Counted from the stretch's first letter, positions 8,059 through 15,053 are shown. The stretch: DNA of 64,000 bases from JACQFK01 sp964619955 (GCA_964619955.1 CAZUJF010000003.1:62001-126000); one strand, 5' to 3'. A program made the numbers and translations. Notes: generated from the letters alone by a model not told the origin.

Positions 8059-9473
8059 AGCCCCTCCTCCGCGATGGCGACCGCGCGCTTGAGCACTTCC
8101 ATCTTCGCGCAGGTTTCGGCCCATTCCGACGCGGGATCGCTGTCGGCGACGATGCCGGCGCCCGCCTGCAGGTAGGCGGTGCGGCCCTTCACGATCATCG
8201 TGCGGATCGTGATGCAGGTGTCCATCTCGCCGTTGAGGGAGAAGTATCCGACGGTGCCGGCGTAGGGGCCGCGGCGGACCCGCTCCAGCTCCTCGATGAT
8301 CTGCATGGCCCGGATCTTGGGCGCGCCGGAGACCGTCCCGGCGGGGAAGGTCTTGGAGAGCAGGTCGAACTGGTCCTGCCCGGCGGAGAGCCGGCCGCGC
8401 ACCTCCGAGACGATGTGCATCACGTGCGAGTAGCGCTCGATCGTGTAGAGGTCGGGGCAGTGCACGCTGCCGTAGTCGGCGCAGCGGCCGACGTCGTTGC
8501 GCGCGAGGTCGATGAGCATGAGGTGCTCGGCGCGCTCCTTCGGGTCCGCGAGCAGCTCCTGCTCGAGGGCGAGGTCCTCCGCCGGGGTCCTGCCGCGGCG
8601 CCGGGTGCCCGCGATCGGCCGCAGGATGGCCTCGCCGCCGCTGAGCTTGGCGTGGATCTCGGGGGAGGACCCGACGAGCTGGTAGCCGCCGAAGTCGAGG
8701 TAGAACATGTACGGCGAGGGGTTCAGGATGCGCAGCGCGCGGTAGACCTGGAAGGGGTCGACGGAGATCTCGCCGCTGGCGCGCTGCGAGAGCACGACCT
8801 GGAAGATGTCGCCGACGTTGATGTACTCCTTGGCCTTCCGCACGGCGTTCTTGTAGTCCTCCTCGGGCGTCTCGTGCGCGAACCGCGCGCGGACGGCGGC
8901 GGGCCGCGGGGTGGTGTATTCCGCGGGGAGGGGCCGGTGGAGGAGCGCCTGCACCTCGTCGAGCTTCGCCCGGGGGTTCTCCGCGGCCACGCTGACGAGC
9001 AGCATCTTGTGTTTGACGTGGTCGAAGATGACGACCGTCGAGGCGAGGTAGAAGTTGCAGAGGGGGAGCCCGAGCGGGTCCGGCAGCGTGGACGGCAGCT
9101 TTTCGAGGAAGCGGACGAAGTCGTAGCCGATGTAGCCCACCGCGCCGCCGACCAGGCCGGGCAGGCCGTCGTGCTTCAGGGCGAGCGGGGCCATCAGCGT
9201 GCGGAGGACGTCGAGCGGGTTCCGGCCCTGCAGCGGGAGCTCCTCGCGGCTGCCGGCCTCCTCGACGACGATCTTGTCCGCGAAGACCTGGATGTTCTTG
9301 AGGGCGTCGAGGCCGATGAACGAGTAGCGGCCGAGGTTCTCGCCCATCTCGACGGATTCGAGCAGGAAGCGGGCGCCGTGGGCCTTGAGCTTGAGGTAGG
9401 CGGAGACGGGCGTCTCGAGGTCCGCGGGGACCTCGCGCAGCACCGGTTTCAGCTCCACCTTGATCGTCGTCAT
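8055..9473 (-). CDS. trpE: Anthranilate synthase component I TrpE
   Basis: Makes anthranilate from chorismate. The 472-residue protein has the N-terminal regulatory LLES motif (residues 37-40) of the Trp feedback site, and the chorismate-binding core with IAGTRRRGRTPAEDLALEQE, HLMLIDLARNDVGR and GTVSGAPKIRAMQIIEELE. The ATG at 9473 lies 15 nt after the attenuator U-tract, so the upstream in-frame extension is leader RNA, not protein. First structural gene of the operon; expression should be controlled by the attenuator before it. Confidence 0.97.
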   Translation of the reverse strand: MTTIKVELKPVLREVPADLETPVSAYLKLKAHGARFLLESVEMGENLGRYSFIGLDALKNIQVFADKIVVEEAGSREELPLQGRNPLDVLRTLMAPLALKHDGLPGLVGGAVGYIGYDFVRFLEKLPSTLPDPLGLPLCNFYLASTVVIFDHVKHKMLLVSVAAENPRAKLDEVQALLHRPLPAEYTTPRPAAVRARFAHETPEEDYKNAVRKAKEYINVGDIFQVVLSQRASGEISVDPFQVYRALRILNPSPYMFYLDFGGYQLVGSSPEIHAKLSGGEAILRPIAGTRRRGRTPAEDLALEQELLADPKERAEHLMLIDLARNDVGRCADYGSVHCPDLYTIERYSHVMHIVSEVRGRLSAGQDQFDLLSKTFPAGTVSGAPKIRAMQIIEELERVRRGPYAGTVGYFSLNGEMDTCITIRTMIVKGRTAYLQAGAGIVADSDPASEWAETCAKMEVLKRAVAIAEEGL

Positions 9474-9488
9474 CCGTCCTTCAGTCTG

Positions 9489-9518
9489 AAAAAAAACCCG
9501 CCAGGGGTGTCTGGCGGG
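9489..9518 (-). terminator. Intrinsic terminator (attenuator) between the aromatic leader and trpE
   Basis: Reading on the minus strand: CCCGCCAG (9518-9511), a 6-nt loop, CTGGCGGG (9504-9497) and then eight T (9496-9489). This perfect 8-bp stem with a U8 tail is a textbook factor-independent terminator placed 15 nt before the trpE ATG, so it can only make sense as a regulated attenuator. The first arm can alternatively pair with GGCGGG at 9558-9553, directly after the leader-peptide stop codon. Confidence 0.93.
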
Positions 9519-9558
9519 TTCCTGCAGTTCTCGGAGTTTGATCGCTGCCGGTCCCGCC

Positions 9559-9609
9559 TCAGCGGGGCCAATACTCGTAGGCAAAGGGGCGGGCGGCAGG
9601 CAGCGTCAT
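9559..9609 (-). CDS. Aromatic leader peptide MTLPAARPFAYEYWPR
   Basis: A 16-codon ORF between the promoter and the terminator. Four of the six codons 9-14 are aromatic: Phe TTT, Tyr TAC, Tyr TAT and Trp TGG. The stop TGA is followed at once by the antiterminator arm. No Shine-Dalgarno is visible; the ATG lies only 10 nt after the -10 box, so the transcript probably starts within about 5 nt of the ATG and is translated as a near-leaderless message. Known trp leaders use tandem Trp codons and phe leaders use Phe runs. A leader that mixes all three aromatics matches the downstream trpEGC-aroH-aroF-tyrA content. The peptide itself probably has no function beyond ribosome sensing. Confidence 0.85.
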   Translation of the reverse strand: MTLPAARPFAYEYWPR

Positions 9610-9619
9610 CAGGCCGGCT

Positions 9620-9647
9620 ATTGTAGTCGGGGGCCGGGCCGTGTCAA
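9620..9647 (-). promoter_or_regulatory. Sigma70-type promoter of the aromatic operon (TTGACA-N16-TACAAT)
   Basis: On the minus strand, TTGACA (9647-9642), a 16-nt spacer and TACAAT (9625-9620). Both boxes are at or near the housekeeping consensus. The predicted start is about 9612-9614, just before the leader-peptide ATG at 9609. The 124-nt gap between the eamA stop and the leader peptide (9610-9733) holds nothing else I can support. Confidence 0.88.
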
Positions 9648-9733
9648 GGGGGCTCAACCCCCGCCCAGGGCGTGCAGGATGCGGAGCTCCTCCTGAGGCG
9701 CGAGGGGGTGCCGCAGGTCCCGGCGGATCTCCT

Positions 9734-10603
9734 TCAGGGGACCTTAGAGGCGCGGATCCCGGGGACCGGGTCAACCGAAACTTTCCCGGTTCCCGAAGCC
9801 ACGACCAGGGCGATGCCGGCCAGGACGGCAGCGCCCGCCGCGAGGAGGCGCCCCGTGAGCGGCTCGCCGAGAAAGAGCACGGCGCCGGCGGCCGTCATCA
9901 CCGGGACGGGAAGCTGGATCATGCCCGCTTTCACGGCGCCCAGGTCCCGGAGCGCGCGGTACCAGATCGCATAGCCCAGACCGGAGGTGACGGCGCCGGA
10001 GATCGCGGCCAGGAGCAGGCCGGTCGGAGTCACCGTTTCCAGCCGGACGAGCGCCAGGGCCGGGAGCGCCGCCCAGCAGAAGTTGCGGGCGTTGACCGCC
10101 ACCGGGTCCGGGGCGCCCCGGCCGCGGAGGGAGTAGATCCCCCAGGAGACGCCCGCCAGCAGCATCAGCGCGGTGCCGGGGAGGTCCGGCCGCGTGGCCC
10201 CCGGCAGCGTGAGCCCGGCGAGACCCGCGAGCGCGGCGATGAAGCCCGTCCAGGCGAGCGCTCCCGGCCGCTCGCCCTTTCGGAGCCCCCAGCCGATCAT
10301 GGTGACCTGCACGGCGCCGAAGAGGATCAGCGCGCCGACGCCCGCCCCGAGGCGCAGGTAGGCGAACGAAAACGGGGCGGCGTACGCGAAGAGCGCCAGC
10401 CCCGAGATCCAACTGCCGGAGGCTGAAGCCAGATGGCGTCCGGACAGCAGCGCGAGCGCCGCGGCCCCGCAGAGCAACCGCACGGCCGTGAAGGTCGGCG
10501 CATCGATCAGTTCGCCGCGGAGCGCGAGCCGGGTGAGGAGCGAGTTCGCCGAGAACGCGATGAGGGCGGCCGCCGCGGCCAGCGCCGGCGCGAAGCGCAT
10601 CAT
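9734..10603 (-). CDS. EamA/DMT-family membrane transporter
   Basis: 289 residues, almost entirely hydrophobic, with about ten predicted transmembrane helices in two homologous halves (the EamA duplication: roughly 1-140 and 145-280). Starts with two Met codons (10603, 10600). Family members export metabolites or amino acids; the substrate cannot be read from sequence. A TATCAT box (10617-10612) lies 8 nt before the ATG. It precedes the aromatic operon on the same strand, so a role in export of aromatic compounds is possible but only by position. Confidence 0.85.
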   Translation of the reverse strand: MMRFAPALAAAAALIAFSANSLLTRLALRGELIDAPTFTAVRLLCGAAALALLSGRHLASASGSWISGLALFAYAAPFSFAYLRLGAGVGALILFGAVQVTMIGWGLRKGERPGALAWTGFIAALAGLAGLTLPGATRPDLPGTALMLLAGVSWGIYSLRGRGAPDPVAVNARNFCWAALPALALVRLETVTPTGLLLAAISGAVTSGLGYAIWYRALRDLGAVKAGMIQLPVPVMTAAGAVLFLGEPLTGRLLAAGAAVLAGIALVVASGTGKVSVDPVPGIRASKVP

Positions 10604-10640
10604 GGTCGTGGATGATAGGGCAGGAGCGCTTCAAAGCGGC

Positions 10641-11858
10641 TCAAGTATCCAGCGGGCGGTCGTCGGCGCGGAGTCCCCGCGTTCCGTAGATGCCGTGCCC
10701 GCCGGCGCAAAACCGGCTGCTGAGGCAGGCCAGGCCCGCGAAGAGCGCCGCTCCCGGTCCGAAGAGTTCCAGTGCCATGAGGGTGGACGCCAGCGGCGCG
10801 CAGGCCGCCCCCGCGAAGACGCCCACGAAGCCGAGGCCGGCGAGCAGGCCCTGGGGCAGCGGCAGCAGGGGGCCGAGCGCGTTGCCGAGCGCGGCTCCGA
10901 TGCAGAAGAGCGGCGTGACCTCGCCCCCCTTGAAGCCGGCGCCGAGCGAGAGGGCCGTGAAGACGAGCTTCCCGGCGAAGTCCCCGGGCGCCAGCGGCGT
11001 CGTGAACGCGTCCTGCATCATCGGAAGGCCGAGGCCGAGGTACTTCGTGCCGCCGAGCATCCAGGCCGCCCCCGCGACCAGCGCGCCCCCCGCGAGCGGC
11101 CTCAGCGGCGCGAATGAAATGAGCTTCGCAAAACGGGCGGCGAGCAGGCGCGTCGTCCCGCTGAAAAGCCGGGCGGCGAGACCGAAGATCGCCCCGGCCA
11201 CGATCGCGGCGAAGAGGCCGCTGAAACCGAGGGGCGGAATCTGCGGAATCGAATACACGCCGTGCCGGGCTCCCCAGGCCAGCGTCACCTGGTCGGCCAG
11301 CAGCGCCGACAACAGGCAGGGGAGCAGCGCGCCGCCGCGCAGCCGGCCGAGCAGGGGGACTTCCAGGGCGAAGATCGCGCCCGCCAGCGGCGTGCCGAAG
11401 ACGGAGCCGAATCCCGCGGCGAGCCCGGCCATGAGAATCCACCGCCGCTCCTCGTCCTTGAGCCGGAAGAGGGACGTGAACTGATCCGCGAGCGCGCCGC
11501 CCATCTGCAGCGCCGTCCCCTCGCGCCCCACGGACGCCCCGAAGAGATGGCTGAGCAGGGTTCCGAGCAGGACGAAGGGGGCCATGCGGAACGGGACGCG
11601 GCGGCGGGGCTCGTGGATTTCCTCCAGGAGCAGGCTGCTTCCCCCCTCGACCGATTTTCCGAAGACGTGGTACAGGAGCCCGACCCCGAAGCCCGCCAGC
11701 GGCAGGAGGGCGATGATCCAGACGCGGGATTCCCGCCACGCGGTCACCCAGGCCAGGGAGGCCAGGAAGAGGGCGGACGCGGTCCCCGCAGCGACCGCGA
11801 CGAGCCCGGAGAGCGGGAGCCAGCGGGCGAGGTAGCGGAGCAGGGCGGCGGCGTGCAT
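10641..11858 (-). CDS. CLC-family anion channel/antiporter, resembling the fluoride (CLC-F) branch
   Basis: 405 residues with about ten membrane helices. The CLC ion-path motif reads GASVGREGTALQMG (gating Glu at about residue 113), and the region before it runs EGGSSLLLEEIHEP (71-84) and VPFRMAPFVLLGT (88-100). The HLFGxSxGREG context and EIHxP segment recall CLC-F fluoride/proton antiporters rather than E. coli ClcA, which has GSGIP and GREGP. In CLC-F proteins the selectivity position is Met or Asn; here it appears to be Ser, so ion selectivity is open. No fluoride riboswitch was recognised upstream. It is divergent from the acyltransferase gene, with a promoter whose -10 lies 11 nt before the ATG. 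Confidence 0.88.
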   Translation of the reverse strand: MHAAALLRYLARWLPLSGLVAVAAGTASALFLASLAWVTAWRESRVWIIALLPLAGFGVGLLYHVFGKSVEGGSSLLLEEIHEPRRRVPFRMAPFVLLGTLLSHLFGASVGREGTALQMGGALADQFTSLFRLKDEERRWILMAGLAAGFGSVFGTPLAGAIFALEVPLLGRLRGGALLPCLLSALLADQVTLAWGARHGVYSIPQIPPLGFSGLFAAIVAGAIFGLAARLFSGTTRLLAARFAKLISFAPLRPLAGGALVAGAAWMLGGTKYLGLGLPMMQDAFTTPLAPGDFAGKLVFTALSLGAGFKGGEVTPLFCIGAALGNALGPLLPLPQGLLAGLGFVGVFAGAACAPLASTLMALELFGPGAALFAGLACLSSRFCAGGHGIYGTRGLRADDRPLDT

Positions 11859-11869
11859 GTGGATTCGAG

Positions 11870-11898
11870 AGCCTAGTCTCCCCCGGAAGCGCTGTCAA
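11870..11898 (-). promoter_or_regulatory. Promoter of the CLC gene (TTGACA-N17-TAGGCT)
   Basis: Minus strand: TTGACA (11898-11893), 17-nt spacer, TAGGCT (11875-11870), then 11 nt to the CLC ATG at 11858. The -35 box lies in the left arm of the inverted repeat shared with the divergent promoter. Confidence 0.7.
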
Positions 11899-11927
11899 CG
11901 AGCCCTCCCGAGGGGGCCCGTTGACAG
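11892..11927. repeat. Inverted repeat carrying two back-to-back -35 boxes
   Basis: CTGTCAACG (11892-11900) and CGTTGACAG (11919-11927) are perfect 9-bp arms, with a further mostly paired GCCC/GGGC section inside. Each arm supplies a consensus TTGACA for one of two divergent promoters. Any protein binding the palindrome would touch both genes. Confidence 0.8.
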
Positions 11928-11950
11928 TTTCACCGCCCTCGTGATACGGT
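11921..11950 (+). promoter_or_regulatory. Promoter of the acyltransferase gene (TTGACA-N18-TACGGT)
   Basis: TTGACA (11921-11926), an 18-nt spacer and TACGGT (11945-11950), followed 12 nt later by the ATG at 11963. The -10 is weak (TA...T only). Confidence 0.6.
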
Positions 11951-11962
11951 CGCCGGGACAGG

Positions 11963-12952
11963 ATGAACGCGTCTCCCTCGATTCCGGGCGGATTGGACCG
12001 GAAACCCAGTTCCATTTCGACCTACAACACAGGGTTTCTCAACAACCGCCCCATCTACTGGCTGGGGCAGTGGATCCTCGAGAACATCGAACCCGAATGG
12101 GCGTATCCCGTCACGCGCTTTTTCGGCGAGCTGATGCACGTCACCATGGGGCGCTTCCGCCGCCAGGTGCGCTCCAACATGCTGCAGGTGCTGGGTCATC
12201 TGCACCCGGAACTGCCGGCGTCCCAGCGCCTCTGGCGCGCGATCCGGACCACGCACCGCCTCTTCTGGAACCGGGCGGACATGTACACCGATCACGCCCT
12301 GCTCACCAGCCGGCGCACGGCGGAATCGCTGGCGCACTACGAATGGGCGGGGGATTTCAGCGGCCTGGCCCGGCGGCTGGCCTCCGGGAAGGGCGCGATC
12401 CTCGCCTCGGCGCATCTGGGCAACTGGCACGAAGGCTCCGTCTGCGTCTCCCGCCAGGTCGGGACCGCGCGCGGCGGAACGCCGATCCGGACCCTGCTCT
12501 TCAAGAATCCCCGCCAGGCGCGGCTTCTGGAGGGGTTCGCCCGGCGGGCCAATCTGCGGCAGACCTTCGTCACCGCCCAGGCCGACCCCTTCCTGATGGT
12601 GGATCTGGTCCGGGGCCTGAGGCAGGGCGAGCTCCTCGCGCTCCTGGCCGACGTGTCCTGGGACAACCGCTGGGTGGAGGTCCCCTTCTTCGGAAAACCC
12701 GCCCGTTTCCCCGTGGGGCCCGCCCGGCTGGCGCGGCTCGCCGAGGTGCCCCTCTACCCGGCCTTCTGCACCTGGAGGAAGCGCCGTCATTTCGTCTCGA
12801 CGATCTGCGAGCCGATCGAGGTTTCCGGACCGGATCCCGTGGAGGCGGAGCGCGGCGCCGTGGCGAAGTTCGCCTCCGTGCTCGAGGGGTTCGTCGCGGA
12901 CAACCTGGAGCAGTGGTTCAACTTCAACGCCGTGTGGGGCCCGGCGCCCTGA
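11963..12952 (+). CDS. LpxL/HtrB-type lysophospholipid (lipid A) acyltransferase family protein
   Basis: 329 residues of the Kdo2-lipid A acyltransferase-like LPLAT family. In such enzymes H(X)4(D/E) is the catalytic dyad. Here the motif reads SAHLGNWHEG with H151, W155, H156 and E157, so the acidic residue is one place later than usual and position 156 is His. Other family features remain: LADVSWDNRWVEVPFFGKPARFPVGPARLA and a C-terminal EQWFNFN. It probably acylates a lipid at the inner membrane and fits a cell that makes lipid A. The shifted acid might mean altered or lost activity. Promoter divergent from the CLC gene; no clear Shine-Dalgarno. Confidence 0.8.
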   Translation: MNASPSIPGGLDRKPSSISTYNTGFLNNRPIYWLGQWILENIEPEWAYPVTRFFGELMHVTMGRFRRQVRSNMLQVLGHLHPELPASQRLWRAIRTTHRLFWNRADMYTDHALLTSRRTAESLAHYEWAGDFSGLARRLASGKGAILASAHLGNWHEGSVCVSRQVGTARGGTPIRTLLFKNPRQARLLEGFARRANLRQTFVTAQADPFLMVDLVRGLRQGELLALLADVSWDNRWVEVPFFGKPARFPVGPARLARLAEVPLYPAFCTWRKRRHFVSTICEPIEVSGPDPVEAERGAVAKFASVLEGFVADNLEQWFNFNAVWGPAP

Positions 12953-12997
12953 CCCGGGCGTTCGCCGACCGCGGCCGCGGGAAGGGCCGGAGGGCCT

Positions 12998-13579
12998 TCA
13001 GGCCTGCTGTTTCGCCGCCTGCCAGGCGCTCTTGAGCTGGTCGAAGACGCCGGATTCCTCGGCTTCGCGCTTGAGGTAGGGGGCGTCGATGCGGCCGGCG
13101 TTGTGGCGGAGCAGTTCGATGACGCTCTCGCGATCCCCGGGCAGGAGGGAGCCCGCCCGCATGAGGATCAGGTCGTCGCAGGTCGCCAGGGACAGCGGCA
13201 TCTGGAGCACCGAGCCCTGCTGCGCCCGACTGAGCACCTTCTTGAGCCGCGGCGTCGAGGCCTCGAGCAGGGCGATCTCCGCCGTCGCGTTCAACTTCGC
13301 ATCCGCGTAGCTGAGCCGCAGCGTGGGGCTGCCCGGAAGGCCCTGGACCGGTTCGGCCGCCTGGCGGAGTCCCTCGCCGCGGGCGGCGCTGAAGATCGCC
13401 TCGCGCAGATCCTCCCCCGTCGGGGTCAGCAGGTCGACGCTTTGGGGTTCCTGCGCGGAGCCCCAGGAGCGATGGGCGATCGCCCCGATGGCGACGGGCT
13501 GGTGCCCGAGGCCCTGGAGCGCGGCGACGATCTTCCGGAGGGCTTTGAGGACGACTTCGGAGGGGACGCGGGTTTCCAT
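12998..13579 (-). CDS. Nucleotidyltransferase-fold-like small protein
   Basis: 193 residues. The layout GAIAHRSWGSAQEPQSVDLLTP followed by SLATCDDLILMRAGSLLPGDRESVIELLRHN resembles minimal nucleotidyltransferase proteins of the DUF6036/AbiEii type, in which a DxDLLV strand is followed by an EDLIxxK-like helix and a Dxx-D segment. The usual D-x-D is reduced to S-V-D and the Lys after DLI is replaced, so catalysis is doubtful. The frame is open further upstream to an ATG at 13687 that overlaps the next gene. I prefer ATG 13579, with an in-frame GTG near 13624 as the alternative. The 45 nt to the acyltransferase stop hold nothing else. Confidence 0.5.
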   Translation of the reverse strand: METRVPSEVVLKALRKIVAALQGLGHQPVAIGAIAHRSWGSAQEPQSVDLLTPTGEDLREAIFSAARGEGLRQAAEPVQGLPGSPTLRLSYADAKLNATAEIALLEASTPRLKKVLSRAQQGSVLQMPLSLATCDDLILMRAGSLLPGDRESVIELLRHNAGRIDAPYLKREAEESGVFDQLKSAWQAAKQQA

Positions 13580-13671
13580 AAGGACCCACTCTTGATCGGG
13601 GGCGTCCGGGATGGCCGGCGGCACGACGCCGGTCGACTGAGGGGAGTGTAACTTAGAACCGGGAGACTTGT

Positions 13672-13677
13672 TAGACT
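13672..13677 (+). promoter_or_regulatory. TAGACT -10-like box 8 nt before the 13686 gene
   Basis: TAGACT followed by 8 nt and ATG. The stretch 13640-13680 is AT-rich compared with its surroundings and must serve the divergent pair. On the minus strand it also contains TACACT (13651-13646). No convincing -35. Confidence 0.4.
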
Positions 13678-13685
13678 TGTCGCGC

Positions 13686-14012
13686 ATGTACGTGGCGCTG
13701 CGCTGGATTTGCGGGCTCGGGTCGCTGGCCCTGCTGTTCTCGGGCGCCCTGCTCTTCCAGGTCGAGCCGGCGCGTCGCGAATGGACGCTGGCCGGCATCC
13801 CCTTCGTCCTCTCCCTCCGCCTCGTCGCGCTCTGGATCGCCCAGATTTCCTATCTGTGCTTCGCCGCCAGCCGCATCTGCATCAGCCGCGCGAAGGAGCG
13901 CTCCCTGCGGAACTGGGAGCGTCTCGCGCTCACAGGAGTCCGGACCACGCTGCTCTCCGTGGTCGCCCTGCCCGTGCTCTGGATTCTCTGGTCCTGCCTC
14001 CGGGGGCATTAG
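13686..14012 (+). CDS. Small integral membrane protein, unknown
   Basis: 108 residues with three hydrophobic segments (about 8-25, 34-56 with aromatic residues, 84-104) and a basic loop RICISRAKERSLRNWER. I do not recognise the family. The length and topology recall DUF2752- or YidD-like small membrane proteins, but no signature is present. The stop TAG is directly followed by the -35 box of manA, so the two genes are transcribed independently. Confidence 0.6.
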   Translation: MYVALRWICGLGSLALLFSGALLFQVEPARREWTLAGIPFVLSLRLVALWIAQISYLCFAASRICISRAKERSLRNWERLALTGVRTTLLSVVALPVLWILWSCLRGH

Positions 14013-14041
14013 TTGACAGGCCCAGCGGGGCCCCCTAGAAT
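14013..14041 (+). promoter_or_regulatory. Promoter of manA (TTGACA-N17-TAGAAT), 7 nt before the ATG
   Basis: TTGACA (14013-14018), exactly 17 nt, TAGAAT (14036-14041), then 7 nt to ATG 14049. Spacing predicts transcription to start at or within a base or two of the A of ATG, i.e. a leaderless mRNA. This is the clearest of many such cases in the window. Confidence 0.88.
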
Positions 14042-14048
14042 CCCCCGC

Positions 14049-15053
14049 ATGCCCGACCGGCTTCCGCCGCTCTACCCGCTGCGGTTCAAAGAGATCTACA
14101 AGGATAAAATCTGGGGCGGGCCCGAACTCGCCAAGGTCGGGAAGAAGGGCGCCGGCCGGAAGTGCGGCGAGTCGTGGGAGATCGCGCACCGCGACAAGGA
14201 CACGAGCATCGTCGCCAACGGCCCGTACAAGGGCTGGTCCCTCGACAAACTGCTCGAGACCTACCGGAAGCAGATCCTCGGGGAAGAGCACGCGATGCGC
14301 TTCCGCCGCTACCCCCTCCTGGTGAAGTTCATGGCCTGCCACGACCGCCTCTCGCTGCAGGTCCATCCCACCGACGACTACGCCCAGCGCTACGAGGCGG
14401 AGGGCGTGGGCAAGATGGAGGCCTGGTACGTCCTCCATGCCCCCAAGGAGGCCCGCGTGATCCGCGGCGTGCTCCCCGGGACCACCATCGCCGAGTTCAA
14501 GCAGCACCTCCAAGCCGGCACCGTGGAGCAGTGCCTCAACGTGATGGACGTGAAGGTGCAGGACGTCATCTTCATCCCCCCCGGCACGCTGCATTCGGCG
14601 TACGGCGGGGTCGTGTTCCTGGAAGTGCAGCAGAACTCCGACACCACGTACCGGCTGACCGACTGGGGCCGGGTGGGGCCCGACAAGAAGCCCCGGCAGT
14701 TGCAGGTCGAGCGGGCGATGAACATCACGGACTTCTATTCGATGGGCGTCTCGAAGTACAAGCCCGCCCGGATCCCCGGCTTCCCCTACAAGCGCAAGCT
14801 GCTCATCAAGTGCGAGAAGTTCGTGCTGGAGACCATCGAACTCGGCCGCCAGCGCATCACCGAGAACTCCCTCGGGGCCCGCAGCGTGGTCCATACGGTC
14901 GTGTCGGGCAAGGGCAAGTACCTCTTCGGCGAGAAGAAGAAATCCTCCCAGCCCTTCAAGAAGGGCGAGACCTACCTGCTCCCCGCCAAGATCGGCGAGT
15001 ACGACGTCGTCTCCCAGGGGGCGACGGAGATCGCGGTCACCTACGTCGAGTAG
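14049..15053 (+). CDS. manA: Mannose-6-phosphate isomerase, class I
   Basis: Zinc enzyme interconverting mannose 6-phosphate and fructose 6-phosphate. 334 residues of the cupin type: metal ligands in LSLQVHPTDDYA and GKMEAWYVL, a third in the FIPPGTLHSAYGG loop, and the conserved QNSDTTYRLTDWGR with the active-site Arg region. Slightly shorter than E. coli ManA, as in the Bacillus-type class. It probably supplies mannose for surface glycans or GDP-mannose. No Shine-Dalgarno, consistent with leaderless translation. Confidence 0.93.
   Translation: MPDRLPPLYPLRFKEIYKDKIWGGPELAKVGKKGAGRKCGESWEIAHRDKDTSIVANGPYKGWSLDKLLETYRKQILGEEHAMRFRRYPLLVKFMACHDRLSLQVHPTDDYAQRYEAEGVGKMEAWYVLHAPKEARVIRGVLPGTTIAEFKQHLQAGTVEQCLNVMDVKVQDVIFIPPGTLHSAYGGVVFLEVQQNSDTTYRLTDWGRVGPDKKPRQLQVERAMNITDFYSMGVSKYKPARIPGFPYKRKLLIKCEKFVLETIELGRQRITENSLGARSVVHTVVSGKGKYLFGEKKKSSQPFKKGETYLLPAKIGEYDVVSQGATEIAVTYVE

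Larger units (their letters stand above)
9489..9613 (-). promoter_or_regulatory. Transcription-attenuation leader with alternative RNA hairpins upstream of trpE
   Basis: Four pairing regions can be drawn by eye on the minus strand. Region 1 lies inside the leader ORF: CGCTGCC (9605-9599) and CCCGCC (9593-9588). Region 2 follows the stop codon: GGCGGG (9558-9553) and GGCAGCG (9549-9543). Regions 3 and 4 are the two terminator arms. 1:2 pairing (7 bp outer plus 6 bp inner) frees the terminator. GGCGGG of region 2 pairs with CCCGCC of region 3 (9518-9513) to form an antiterminator. A ribosome held at the aromatic codons would cover region 1 and favour antitermination. The folding was not computed. 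Confidence 0.82.

Noticed and set aside
9489..9613. T-box or TRAP-type control of the trp operon
   Set aside because: No T-box sequence and no series of GAG/UAG triplets; the leader peptide plus terminator explains the region better.
9660..9733. Short open frame (LKEIRRDLRHPLAPQEELRI...) after the eamA stop
   Set aside because: No ATG or GTG start and no Shine-Dalgarno; about 25 codons only.
11859..11962. Fluoride (crcB) riboswitch before the CLC gene
   Set aside because: The gap is filled by divergent promoters and an inverted repeat; the conserved crcB core could not be found, and the 5' UTR appears too short.
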